This document shows positions 8,790-15,921 of a DNA stretch of 37,904 nt, in pieces (position 1 is the first letter of the stretch; each line of letters begins with the position of its first letter). Position numbers and translations under genes: made by a program. The stretch spans positions 1 through 37,904 of the forward strand of contig CAXYVG010000026.1 in the NCBI GenBank assembly GCA_964292325.1, given 5' to 3'. The notes under the pieces were generated by a model. That model did no database searches. It saw only the letters and a program-made list of their open reading frames with translations, and was not told where the DNA came from. The stretch comes from CTSoil-075 sp964292325. Its GTDB lineage: Bacteria > Bacillota > Negativicutes > DSM-13327.

Positions 8790-9728
8790 TTATTTTATAA
8801 TCATTTTTTCAGTAAATCTTTTATCCCAATTTGAAAAAATTTCATTTAGCATTAGTAGCCCATTGCTAGAAATAACAACTAATTCAGATGTAGGTCGCCT
8901 AATAGCAGTGGGAATAATGTATATCTGACTGCCAACTACATCCACCTGTTGCCAACCATCCGTAAGCTGAAAGAAACCTTTCATACGCAGAGCAAAAGGT
9001 ACTAAAGCATTAATAAAGTCCTCAAACTTTGCTTTTTCAAACACCCCTTCGGCATTAATAATATGCGCTGTTGGCCGATTAGCAGGTGTATTACAACTTT
9101 CCTCAACAGCTCTCAACTCAAATTTTTTCAGATTTTTTGTCAAAAAGCCAAAATCGATCTCACAATAGGTGGTTTTAAGAAGCTCTGCATCGGGATTAAT
9201 ACTTATTATTCGTTCTTCCACCTCATGTAAATTCTGTTCATCGATTAAATCTACCTTGTTCAGGACAAGTAAATTACTCGCTACAATCTGTTTTTCAATG
9301 GCAACTAATACATCAACTTGTTCCAGAAAGTTGAGCCCATCAATCATACATATAGACCCTTGATAGTCATAGGCTTTTCCCTTTACTTTACCTACCACGT
9401 TTTGTAGTATCTGCTCAATGTTGGATGGATCCGCCATACCCGAAGTTTCAACAAACAAATATTCTATCGGTAGTTCTGAGTAGGTAATCAAGGCTTCAAT
9501 AAAAGCTCCCTTTAGACAACTACAAAATACAGAACCATTATTAATTTCCATAATATCCATACCATTTTGCCTTAATAAAACACCATCAACACTGCTTTTC
9601 CCAAACTCATTCATTAATATTCCAATCTTGCTCTTCGCAAGATGCTCTATAAGTCTTTTCAGAAAAGTTGTTTTGCCAGCACCTAAAAAACCTGTTAATA
9701 AATAAAGTTTGATTGGCTTATCTTGCAC
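8790..9728 (-). CDS. CobW/CobW-C GTPase metallochaperone
   Basis: P-loop GTPase of the G3E family. It has Walker A GFLGAGKTT, the metal-binding CxC motif FCSCLKG, Walker B VETSGMADP and the guanine-specificity motif NKVD, followed by a CobW C-terminal domain (HIINAEGVFEKAKFEDFI). Family members deliver Zn or Co to metalloenzymes. In this operon the client could be the Zn-dependent UroD-type methyltransferases or corrinoid assembly (inference). I place the start at GTG 9728 (312 residues) because GAGGAG precedes it by nine bases. The upstream ATG at 9758 is buried in a hairpin and has no ribosome binding site. Confidence 0.88.
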   Translation of the reverse strand: MQDKPIKLYLLTGFLGAGKTTFLKRLIEHLAKSKIGILMNEFGKSSVDGVLLRQNGMDIMEINNGSVFCSCLKGAFIEALITYSELPIEYLFVETSGMADPSNIEQILQNVVGKVKGKAYDYQGSICMIDGLNFLEQVDVLVAIEKQIVASNLLVLNKVDLIDEQNLHEVEERIISINPDAELLKTTYCEIDFGFLTKNLKKFELRAVEESCNTPANRPTAHIINAEGVFEKAKFEDFINALVPFALRMKGFFQLTDGWQQVDVVGSQIYIIPTAIRRPTSELVVISSNGLLMLNEIFSNWDKRFTEKMIIK

Positions 9729-9753
9729 AAATACCATCTCCTCGTATATTAAA

Positions 9754-9788
9754 GCCATATAGTCTAGAGAAACTCTAAGCTATATGGC
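9754..9788 (-). promoter_or_regulatory. Intercistronic hairpin before the cobW-like gene
   Basis: GCCATATAG and CTATATGGC pair across a short interior region, with further TAGAG/CTCTA pairing. There is no T run, so it is more likely an mRNA processing or stability element than a terminator. Confidence 0.5.
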
Positions 9789-9802
9789 ACTAAACCAGTA
9801 TC

Positions 9803-11155
9803 TTAGCCTAGTCGTTTTTCAATCTCACTAATCAATTGTGTATCAGATGGAATAATATTATCAAATACTACTTCATTATTAAGAAGCATGGCTGGAAGGT
9901 TTTTCACACCAAGTTTCGCCATTCTCCGAATGCCAGCCTTTGTCTTCACTAAGGATTCCCGCCATGTAATCTTACCTTCATAGCGAGGCAATATGTTTTT
10001 TACTGATTCACACATATACTGACAAGGTGGACAACCTTCTGAATCTAATGTAATAATTTCGATAAATACATGACCTGGTTTTACTTCCACATCATCAAAA
10101 TCCACTTCTACCTCATCATGAAACTGTTGATCCGATTCTAACATCTCTAGCGAGGAAAAATTGCCATTAATATAATTGGAAATAGCAACTAAGTTATTAA
10201 TAGGGGTATCAAAAGGTATATCACATCCAGGTGACAAAACGAAGCCTACTCCCTGCCCTACCTCAAGTTCTTTCCGTGCCTCTTCCACATTTTCTAGTGG
10301 CGATCCAAACAACATCACAGTCGTCAAAGGTAAGTTTCCGCCATATGACACCTTATATTTCGTGGCAATATCTTTGGCACGAGCAAGATCAACGTTTTCA
10401 TCAAAAGCAATACCATCTGTTTCTGTTTGGCACATAAGTTCAATATTTTTGGTAGCATCACCGCAACAAAAGCTAGTAACTTTTAGCCCTAATGATGTTA
10501 CATACCGATTTAATTCAATGGTAGAAGGTGTAACAAAACGTTCAAATTGCTTTGGAGATATCTGAGATGTCATTGGATCTACCACTGCAATGATATCTAC
10601 ACCTGCTTCCGCATACATACGAGCTAAATCTTTACCAACCTGTGTACACAATGCAAGAAGTTCATCAACCTTGTCCTGTTTTTTCATCATTTCAGAAAAG
10701 ATTTTTATACCACGTAAATGAAGAGCTAATGTGAAAGGGCCACAAATGAGAGCATAGATTGCTATCTTATCACCAAGTTTTGCAACTAGCTGTCGTGCTG
10801 CCTCCAAAGCAATAGGATATCTGCCATCCTTCTCTGTAGGCAATTTCAGTTCAGAAATTTCTTTATTTTCTAAAACATGAACATCTACTGCTGGCGGATT
10901 GGTCTTTGACCATTTCAAGGTACATCCCAATGCCTCTGCTTCCATTTGCACATCAAAAACGACAGGCAAGCCGTCTGGTTGGTACATCTCATAGGCTTTC
11001 ATAATACCATTTACGATATGATCTGCATCTTTTAAATACGTTTCTGCATCCACACCGATTAATTTAGCTGTCTGAACACCGGCATAAGGAACCCACGGCG
11101 TTCTGTCCACTGGTTCAAAATTTAAGGTTTTTAATACTCTTTCTTTTCCATTCAT
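9803..11155 (-). CDS. UroD-family methyltransferase with C-terminal thioredoxin-like domain
   Basis: 450 residues. Positions 1-340 are an MtbA/MtaA-like UroD fold starting MNGKERVLKTLNFEPVDRTP. The terminal Cys is LSPGCDIP, but the usual HxCG Zn motif reads FCCG, so the His ligand is replaced by Phe. Residues about 365-450 form a thioredoxin/glutaredoxin-like domain with a CPPC redox motif (SEGCPPCQYM) and the cis-Pro region VKNLPAMLLNN. The fusion of a methyltransferase with a redox domain, together with the altered Zn site, is unusual. It may reduce or protect a thiol on a partner, or have diverged from methyl transfer. It sits between the two tRNA-Pyl genes. The ribosome binding site is GGGGG. 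Confidence 0.8.
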   Translation of the reverse strand: MNGKERVLKTLNFEPVDRTPWVPYAGVQTAKLIGVDAETYLKDADHIVNGIMKAYEMYQPDGLPVVFDVQMEAEALGCTLKWSKTNPPAVDVHVLENKEISELKLPTEKDGRYPIALEAARQLVAKLGDKIAIYALICGPFTLALHLRGIKIFSEMMKKQDKVDELLALCTQVGKDLARMYAEAGVDIIAVVDPMTSQISPKQFERFVTPSTIELNRYVTSLGLKVTSFCCGDATKNIELMCQTETDGIAFDENVDLARAKDIATKYKVSYGGNLPLTTVMLFGSPLENVEEARKELEVGQGVGFVLSPGCDIPFDTPINNLVAISNYINGNFSSLEMLESDQQFHDEVEVDFDDVEVKPGHVFIEIITLDSEGCPPCQYMCESVKNILPRYEGKITWRESLVKTKAGIRRMAKLGVKNLPAMLLNNEVVFDNIIPSDTQLISEIEKRLG

Positions 11156-11216
11156 TAATTTCTACCCCCTGCTATATTAACTCAACCTATACTATAGAGA
11201 TATAATTCATTTTTTT

Positions 11217-11288
11217 TGGCGGAGAGTCCGGGAGTCGCACCCGGCTACATGAATTTAGAGTCCATGCGATCTCTTCGATCCACCCTCC
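11217..11288 (-). tRNA. pylT: tRNA-Pyl (CUA), copy 2
   Basis: Identical over all 72 nt to the copy at 8709-8780, including the encoded CCA. It lies 70 bp downstream of mtmB and 61 bp upstream of the methyltransferase-thioredoxin gene. Two exact copies in one operon suggest either selection for tRNA dosage or recent gene conversion. Confidence 0.97.
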
Positions 11289-11298
11289 ATGAAAGGGC

Positions 11299-11342
11299 CC
11301 TGGAGGGAGCTACATAAACTCAGGTTACCAATTCCCTCCAGG
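11299..11342 (-). promoter_or_regulatory. Hairpin between mtmB and pylT
   Basis: A perfect 10-bp inverted repeat (CCTGGAGGGA / TCCCTCCAGG) with a 24-nt loop lies just after the tandem amber codons of mtmB and just before tRNA-Pyl. No T run follows, so I read it as an mRNA 3'-end stabiliser or processing site rather than a terminator. Confidence 0.5.
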
Positions 11343-11357
11343 AAATAGGTTAGCCTA

Positions 11358-12749
11358 CTATTCTATGGTCCAATAAGTAAGACCTAAACCAGTCAGAATC
11401 TTTACTGCTTCCGCATACACATCTATGTATTCTTGGGTCGGAGTTAATTTTTGTAAGTCATAGCACTCTTCAAAGCATTTGCCTTTAGGAGCAGTTTTAT
11501 AATCTTTTTCATATAGAGCGATCAGATTATTTAATATTTCATTTACTTTTTCAGTTTCCATTCCTGCTACTGCATGAGCTGCTTCTGCCATCATTCTGGC
11601 CTCCATGCCAGTAGTAAAATTAGTAGCTACGCCTTTACTAGACGCTACGCCTGATAGGATTTCTCTACCACTAGCGGTATCGGTTATGGCTTGCGCCGCA
11701 GTTTCTAGCAGACACATTACAGTACATGGCCCTGCCATAGTATAATACTGATTTCCTAACATCAAATGACTATTGGCCTCAATTGCCATTGCGCAGTGAC
11801 CAGCTACAGCGAGAGCCTCTCTTGCTGTGGTTATGCCCCAACGCACATGAACTGGACCATCTAAATGCCAGGTAGCTTGAGTCATTACAAAGGAATTGAT
11901 AGTGGTTGCCACGTCAACAATTGTCGTTTCTTCCAAACCACCTGCATATCCTCCATATATAGGCATCTGTTCGCACATGATCGTATGTCCACCCAATACA
12001 TAATGAGCTGTGAAAACTAATGCACCTACATCAATTTTCAGTTCATTTAATTGGGATACTTCATGGCTATCAGAAGGTCTCATACCGCCAGGGAAATCGG
12101 CTGCGATTACGCCAGCGGGTGAAAGGGATGTCTCATTCCCCTAGAGCCCCATACCAGTTCTACCAGCTCTACTTTGGGCAGCACGCACTAATATCGCTTC
12201 CGATTTTACTGCTGCGATTTCCCATGGTGTTCCTGGTACAGGGTCATATCCTTGTATTGTTTGCATAACGCCATCTACAATAGTATCTACAAGGGGTTCT
12301 TGGGCATAAGATTGATGTATTGCCAAGAACTGTTCTTCTGTACAAGCTGAGCCTGTAGGTCCGCCTTGTATAATTGGAGGTCGTTTGTCAGAATAGCTAC
12401 GACAAGCTAAATCTACTGCTTCCTTGCCTTCACCATAAACAATACTTTTTGGTGCTTTTGCCATGGATGCAAGCACTTCTTCTTTGGTATACTTGATAAT
12501 GCGATTGGTATCAATACAATAAATTCCGCATTCTACCAGCATCTCCAATCCTGCTTGAAAGAGATTGTTTATCAATTCTTTATCAGTAGGAATAATTTGC
12601 TTTTTATCCATTTTAATGTTATACTTTTTCTTTAATTTAGTGGCTGTTTGTGGTATTACTTTATAGTCCCAATCTTTTTCTTCAAATTTTGGACCGCTTT
12701 TCGCTCTTTCATAGATATCAAATACTGTCAACGTTTTAGCAATTGCCAC
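11358..12749 (-). CDS. mtmB: Monomethylamine methyltransferase MtmB, pyrrolysine at UAG codon 203
   Basis: One 463-residue gene that a standard-code translation would split at the amber codon 12141-12143. The frame is continuous across it: GMGL, then Pyl203, then GNETSLSPAG and DSHEVSQLNELKID. The Pyl position (202 in Methanosarcina MtmB), the length (458) and motifs such as CGIYCIDTNRIIKYT, GGPTGS, GGYAGG and TASGREILSG identify MtmB rather than the di- or trimethylamine enzymes. It is a TIM barrel whose pyrrolysine binds methylamine and presents the methyl group to Co(I) of the corrinoid protein, releasing ammonia. The start is GTG at 12749, directly after the mtmC stop (TAAGTG), with GGGGGG upstream. 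It ends in TAG TAG. Confidence 0.96.
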
Positions 12750-13415
12750 TTACATCACCCCCCGTATTTCTGCCATCAAAGCTTTTGCTTTGTCGATGGC
12801 TTCAGAAGCCGTTTCTGCATATGCGTCTGCACCAATTTTTTCTACCCATTCGGCAGAAACTGGTGCTCCGCCAAACATGCATTTAAACTTATCTCGTAAC
12901 CCCTCTTCTTTGAGTAGATCAATAATATCCCTTTGTGCTGGCATTGTAGTTGTCATCAAAGCTGCGCCAGCAATAATATCCACATTATATTCTTGGGCTT
13001 TTTTTATGACTTCCAACACAGCTACATCTCTACCTAAATCAAATACTTCAAAGCCACTTGCAGACAACATGGTCTTAACAATATTCTTACCTATATCATG
13101 AATATCCCCATGCACAGTATGTAGTAAAATCTTACCCTTAGTGGCCATATGCTTTTGATCCTCAGGAATCGCTTCCTTTAAAATTGCCACTGCTGCTTCA
13201 AATGCCTCACCAGCAACTACTAATTGCGGTACGAAGGCCTCTCCCTCATCAAAAAGGTCACTCATGGTTTGCATTCCAACTGCTAAGCCATTAGTTATCG
13301 CAACAAGAGGGTCAATTCCAGCAGCTACAGCTTCTTTGGCTGCTTCTTCAGCCATCTCGACTTCCATTTCTTCGACTGCCATTTGTAATTTTTTAAAGAT
13401 TTCACTTTGACTCAT
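12750..13415 (-). CDS. mtmC: Methylamine corrinoid protein MtmC (adjacent to mtmB)
   Basis: 221 residues. An N-terminal four-helix cap domain (about 1-90, GEAFVPQLVVAGEAF) is followed by a cobalamin-binding Rossmann domain with the DxHxxG motif (GDIHDIGKNIV; the His is the lower axial Co ligand). GRDV and a C-terminal GGAPVS segment that contacts the corrinoid tail follow. It carries the methyl group from MtmB to the next methyltransferase. The stop touches the mtmB start, so the two are coupled. The ribosome binding site is GGAGG. Confidence 0.92.
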   Translation of the reverse strand: MSQSEIFKKLQMAVEEMEVEMAEEAAKEAVAAGIDPLVAITNGLAVGMQTMSDLFDEGEAFVPQLVVAGEAFEAAVAILKEAIPEDQKHMATKGKILLHTVHGDIHDIGKNIVKTMLSASGFEVFDLGRDVAVLEVIKKAQEYNVDIIAGAALMTTTMPAQRDIIDLLKEEGLRDKFKCMFGGAPVSAEWVEKIGADAYAETASEAIDKAKALMAEIRGVM

Positions 13416-13469
13416 ATTTTCGCCTCCTCATATTTGTTTGATTTGCAAGTATCGATCCGTTTTGTTTAC

Positions 13470-14147
13470 TCACCCCCTTTCAATAGCACTTCTATTTTTT
13501 ACCATCATCAGTGTTTTTGCTACTTCAACCGCTTCTGATGCGCTCTCGGCATACCCATCTGCCCCAATTTTTTTGACCCATTCAGCCGATACAGGTGTAC
13601 CGCCAAACATAATTTTAAACTGATCGCGAATCCCTTCTTCTTGCAAAAGTTTAATAATCTCTTTTTGGGCAGGCAATGTCGTGGTCATTAGCGCAACACC
13701 TGTAATAATATCCACTTGTAATTCTTTTGCTTTTTTAACTACCTCTTCAGCATCTACATCTCTGCCTAAATCAAATACTTCAAACCCATTCGCGGTTAAC
13801 ATAGTTAAAACAATGTTTTTACCAATATCATGAATATCTCCCTTTACCGTGTGAATCAGTATTTTCCCCTGGGAAATCTTCTCCTTTGTCTCTTTAGACA
13901 TAGATTCTGTCAATATCTGAACTGCAGCTTCAAAGGCTTCGGCAGCAACCAGCAACTGTGGTACAAATGCTTCTCCCTCATCAAAAAGGTCACTCACAAT
14001 CTTCATTCCTTTTGCCAATCCTTCATTAATCGCAATAACAGGATCCATCCTAATTGCCAGTGCCTCTTGGGCTGCTTCTATAGCTAAATCAATCTCCATA
14101 TCTTCAACGGAATTTTTGAGTTTTTCCAGAATTCTTTTTGGACTCAT
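13470..14147 (-). CDS. Second methylamine corrinoid protein, MtmC paralogue
   Basis: 225 residues, collinear with the neighbouring MtmC throughout (MSPKRILEKL against MSQSEIFKKL; GDIHDIGKNIV with the cobalt-ligand His; GGTPVSAEWVKKIGADGYAES). I start at ATG 14147 because GGAGG stands eight bases upstream and the paralogue begins at the same residue. The open frame to 14195 has only a weak site. The tandem pair probably arose by duplication. The two copies may serve different methyltransferase partners, of which the operon has two UroD-type candidates. Confidence 0.9.
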   Translation of the reverse strand: MSPKRILEKLKNSVEDMEIDLAIEAAQEALAIRMDPVIAINEGLAKGMKIVSDLFDEGEAFVPQLLVAAEAFEAAVQILTESMSKETKEKISQGKILIHTVKGDIHDIGKNIVLTMLTANGFEVFDLGRDVDAEEVVKKAKELQVDIITGVALMTTTLPAQKEIIKLLQEEGIRDQFKIMFGGTPVSAEWVKKIGADGYAESASEAVEVAKTLMMVKNRSAIERG

Positions 14148-14284
14148 ATTACATGCCTCCGCCAATTTGTTTTTTGCTTTTTTCATTGTAATCATCGTTA
14201 TTTCTTTTTAAAATTGTTTTTTATCCTATATTTAAATAGTGATAGAAGAGAAGTAAGCGTCATTGCTTAGCTCTAATAAAAATA

Positions 14285-14329
14285 AAGGTGCTTATCAAGG
14301 CTCTAAAAATAGAACCCGATAAGCACCTT
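14285..14329 (-). terminator. Attenuator-like hairpin in the mtm leader
   Basis: A perfect 12-bp inverted repeat (AAGGTGCTTATC / GATAAGCACCTT) with further inner pairing (GGGTTCT/AGAGCC type) lies about 100 nt into the leader. On the minus strand it is followed by TTTATTTTTATT. This is an intrinsic-terminator shape placed before the first gene, so conditional readthrough is likely. The ligand or protein controlling it is unknown. Confidence 0.6.
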
Positions 14330-14369
14330 CGCTTATTCCACCGCTATTAAATTTTATGGTATTACTATA

Positions 14370-14415
14370 CTAATAAGTACTTATTAGCCCCCTGCGAATA
14401 ACGGTACTTATTTGC
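14370..14415. promoter_or_regulatory. Palindrome and direct repeat in the mtm leader, operator candidate
   Basis: CTAATAAGTACTTATTAG (14370-14387) is a perfect 18-bp palindrome. Its right half with following bases, GTACTTATTAGC, recurs as GTACTTATTTGC at 14404-14415. The sites fall between about +13 and +58 of the predicted transcript. They could be a repressor operator or alternative RNA stems. Confidence 0.5.
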
Positions 14416-14434
14416 TAGTTTCTTTATGAGATTT

Positions 14435-14463
14435 ATTATAGCACCTTTATTTTTGAAATGCAA
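14435..14463 (-). promoter_or_regulatory. Sigma-A promoter of the mtm-pyl operon
   Basis: TTGCAT (14458-14463), a 17-bp spacer and TATAAT (14435-14440) read on the minus strand. The predicted start is near 14428, leaving a leader of about 280 nt before the first corrinoid gene. The amt promoter uses the same hexamers and spacing. Confidence 0.7.
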
Positions 14464-14631
14464 TGTCTTTTTAAAAGTATCTTTTAAAATAGTTTTTTCA
14501 TATTCTATCTCAATTATTCGTTATATTATCTATTAAATAGCTACCTTTAACAGATACTTCTTTTTTCGTAAATATTTTCAAATAAAAACAATAGCGATTG
14601 CCTATACAAATACAATATGCTATTCGTTTGT

Positions 14632-15111
14632 TCACTTGGAATTTTTAATATATAAGCTATGTTTACTCGAAGGAAGCACTATTGTCTTTCTGTCTGCAGA
14701 CTTTAATATTTGGCGTACTGTTTCAATCGAGATCGAACGTCCTATTTTTTCTTTAACATTTTCTGTTAAATACGCAAGCGTCCAATTTCTTGCTACATCA
14801 GGCTGGTTACACGCAAGTTTAATAACTTCCAATCTTTCTTCTTCTGTAAATGTATCTGGAGCACCACTTCTTTCCAAATCGCGAATTCCATCTAACCTTT
14901 GCGCAGAAAATCTATTTCGCCATTTGCGACAAGTTTTTTCTGAAATCCCTAATATTTTTCCAATTTCTGTGCACTCTCTACCTTCTACTGCCAGAAGAAT
15001 TATCTTTGACCTAATATAAAGTCGCTTCTCAACTTTATGACCCTTTATATTCTTTTCTAATTCTATTCGTTCTGCCTCTGTTAATTCAATTTTGACCGCT
15101 ACCCTAGACAT
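14632..15111 (-). pseudogene. IS630-type transposase N-terminal half (HTH only)
   Basis: 159 residues with a homeodomain-like HTH and linker of the IS630/Tc1 transposase family (ILLAVEGRECTEIGKILGIS, KTCRKWRNRF, then GAPDTFTEEERLEVI). A full transposase is about 330-360 residues, and here the DDE catalytic half is missing after RQILKSAD, where an unrelated tail follows. It keeps a good promoter (15210-15238) and ribosome binding site (AAAGG, ATG 15111), so a stable DNA-binding protein could be made. I call it an IS remnant and note that domestication as a regulator is possible. No terminal inverted repeats were recognised. Confidence 0.7.
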
Positions 15112-15209
15112 AATATCAACCTTTCATTGGGCTACTGCCCTACATATCAAAAACGCATTACCACTACTACTTTTCTCACTTTAAAACTACTCGACCGTAA
15201 TTAATCAGT

Positions 15210-15238
15210 AGTATAGTTTACGATTTTTTAATTGTCAA
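15210..15238 (-). promoter_or_regulatory. Promoter of the IS630-type HTH gene
   Basis: TTGACA (15233-15238), 17 bp and TATACT (15210-15215) on the minus strand, about 95 bp before the ATG. Confidence 0.6.
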
Positions 15239-15484
15239 GTTAAGTATTTTACTTCTAATTAATGCGAAATAATATCATCCTTATAACAGTAATTAATTAC
15301 TTCATTGCTATATACCAATACTAAAAGAGCTATCCCAAAGAGAATTTCAATTTGATTATGCGAAAGCGAAAAAACTACACCTATGTAGAAAGTACCGAGC
15401 AACTTTTTCACCTCTATCTTTATATAAATTATTTAAATACTTAACATTATAATAATCGCCCTGATATGGGTCCTATTTAGACTT

Positions 15485-15548
15485 GCACTTATACTTTTCA
15501 TTTTTATATAAAAAGTATATTGCATTAATGAACTATAAGTGCTATAAT
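15485..15548 (+). promoter_or_regulatory. amt promoter with flanking inverted repeat
   Basis: TTGCAT (15520-15525), 17 bp and TATAAT (15543-15548). A perfect 9-bp inverted repeat, GCACTTATA (15485-15493) and TATAAGTGC (15534-15542), brackets the -35 region and abuts the -10. A second repeat (ATACTTTT / AAAAGTAT) lies within it. This is a plausible operator for nitrogen control, but it is not a recognisable TnrA/GlnR box. Confidence 0.6.
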
Positions 15549-15644
15549 CTATTTCATAACAGATAAGTAATTACCGTTATCCAATCGGATAATTGTTGGC
15601 TTATTGTTAGTCCTTACAAAAAATAAGCTAGTATATAGGCAATG

Positions 15645-15673
15645 ACGCCTTCGCAAAAATTTTGCGAAGGCGT
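15645..15673 (+). terminator. Strong terminator hairpin in the amt leader
   Basis: ACGCCTTCGCAAAA and TTTTGCGAAGGCGT form a perfect 14-bp stem followed by TTTCTTTGTTTATTTT. It lies about 90-120 nt after the predicted amt start and about 250 bp before amt, so it either attenuates amt or ends a small leader RNA. Confidence 0.75.
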
Positions 15674-15697
15674 TTTCTTTGTTTATTTTGGACAATG

Positions 15698-15727
15698 GCG
15701 TCCTTTAGCGTAATTGCTTTAGGACGC
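15698..15727 (+). promoter_or_regulatory. Second leader hairpin before amt
   Basis: GCGTCCT and AGGACGC form a 7-bp stem with a 16-nt loop, followed by TTTATGTTTTC. It stands in tandem with the terminator just upstream. Confidence 0.45.
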
Positions 15728-15767
15728 TTTATGTTTTCTCAAGTCTATGTTAGGGAGGTGATTGCCA

Positions 15768-15824
15768 ATGAGTTCAACAAAATATGCAAGCTGTATTGCA
15801 ATCCAAAATTTCGTTGTTTTTTAA
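15768..15824 (+). CDS. Possible 18-residue leader peptide upstream of amt
   Basis: GGGAGGTG, one of the best ribosome binding sites in the region, precedes ATG 15768. The short frame MSSTKYASCIAIQNFVVF ends at TAA. It lies between the terminator and amt, so it may be a leader peptide or a remnant of a truncated gene. Function unknown. Confidence 0.35.
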   Translation: MSSTKYASCIAIQNFVVF

Positions 15825-15921
15825 ACCAATGGTATTATACTTTAGCATTGCTAATTGTATTTTCTAAAAGTGCTATTAGCGCTTACTAAAAAAATATTTG
15901 GTAAAAGGAAGGGAGATTATT

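Noticed and set aside
12080..12145. PYLIS-type insertion hairpin after the amber codon
   Set aside because: Only a weak GGGG/CCC pairing is visible, and bacterial Pyl decoding is not known to need it.
11358..12749. Two separate genes or a nonsense-mutated pseudogene instead of one mtmB
   Set aside because: The two halves are in the same frame, the UAG falls at the known Pyl position and the tRNA and synthetase are in the operon.
11358..12749. MttB (trimethylamine methyltransferase) as identity
   Set aside because: MttB carries Pyl near residue 334 and lacks the MtmB motifs. Position 203 and length 463 fit MtmB.
14285..14428. T-box riboswitch responding to tRNA-Pyl in the mtm leader
   Set aside because: A GGTGGAA sequence precedes the hairpin, but the T-box core is not matched and the UGGA would not pair with the G discriminator of this tRNA.
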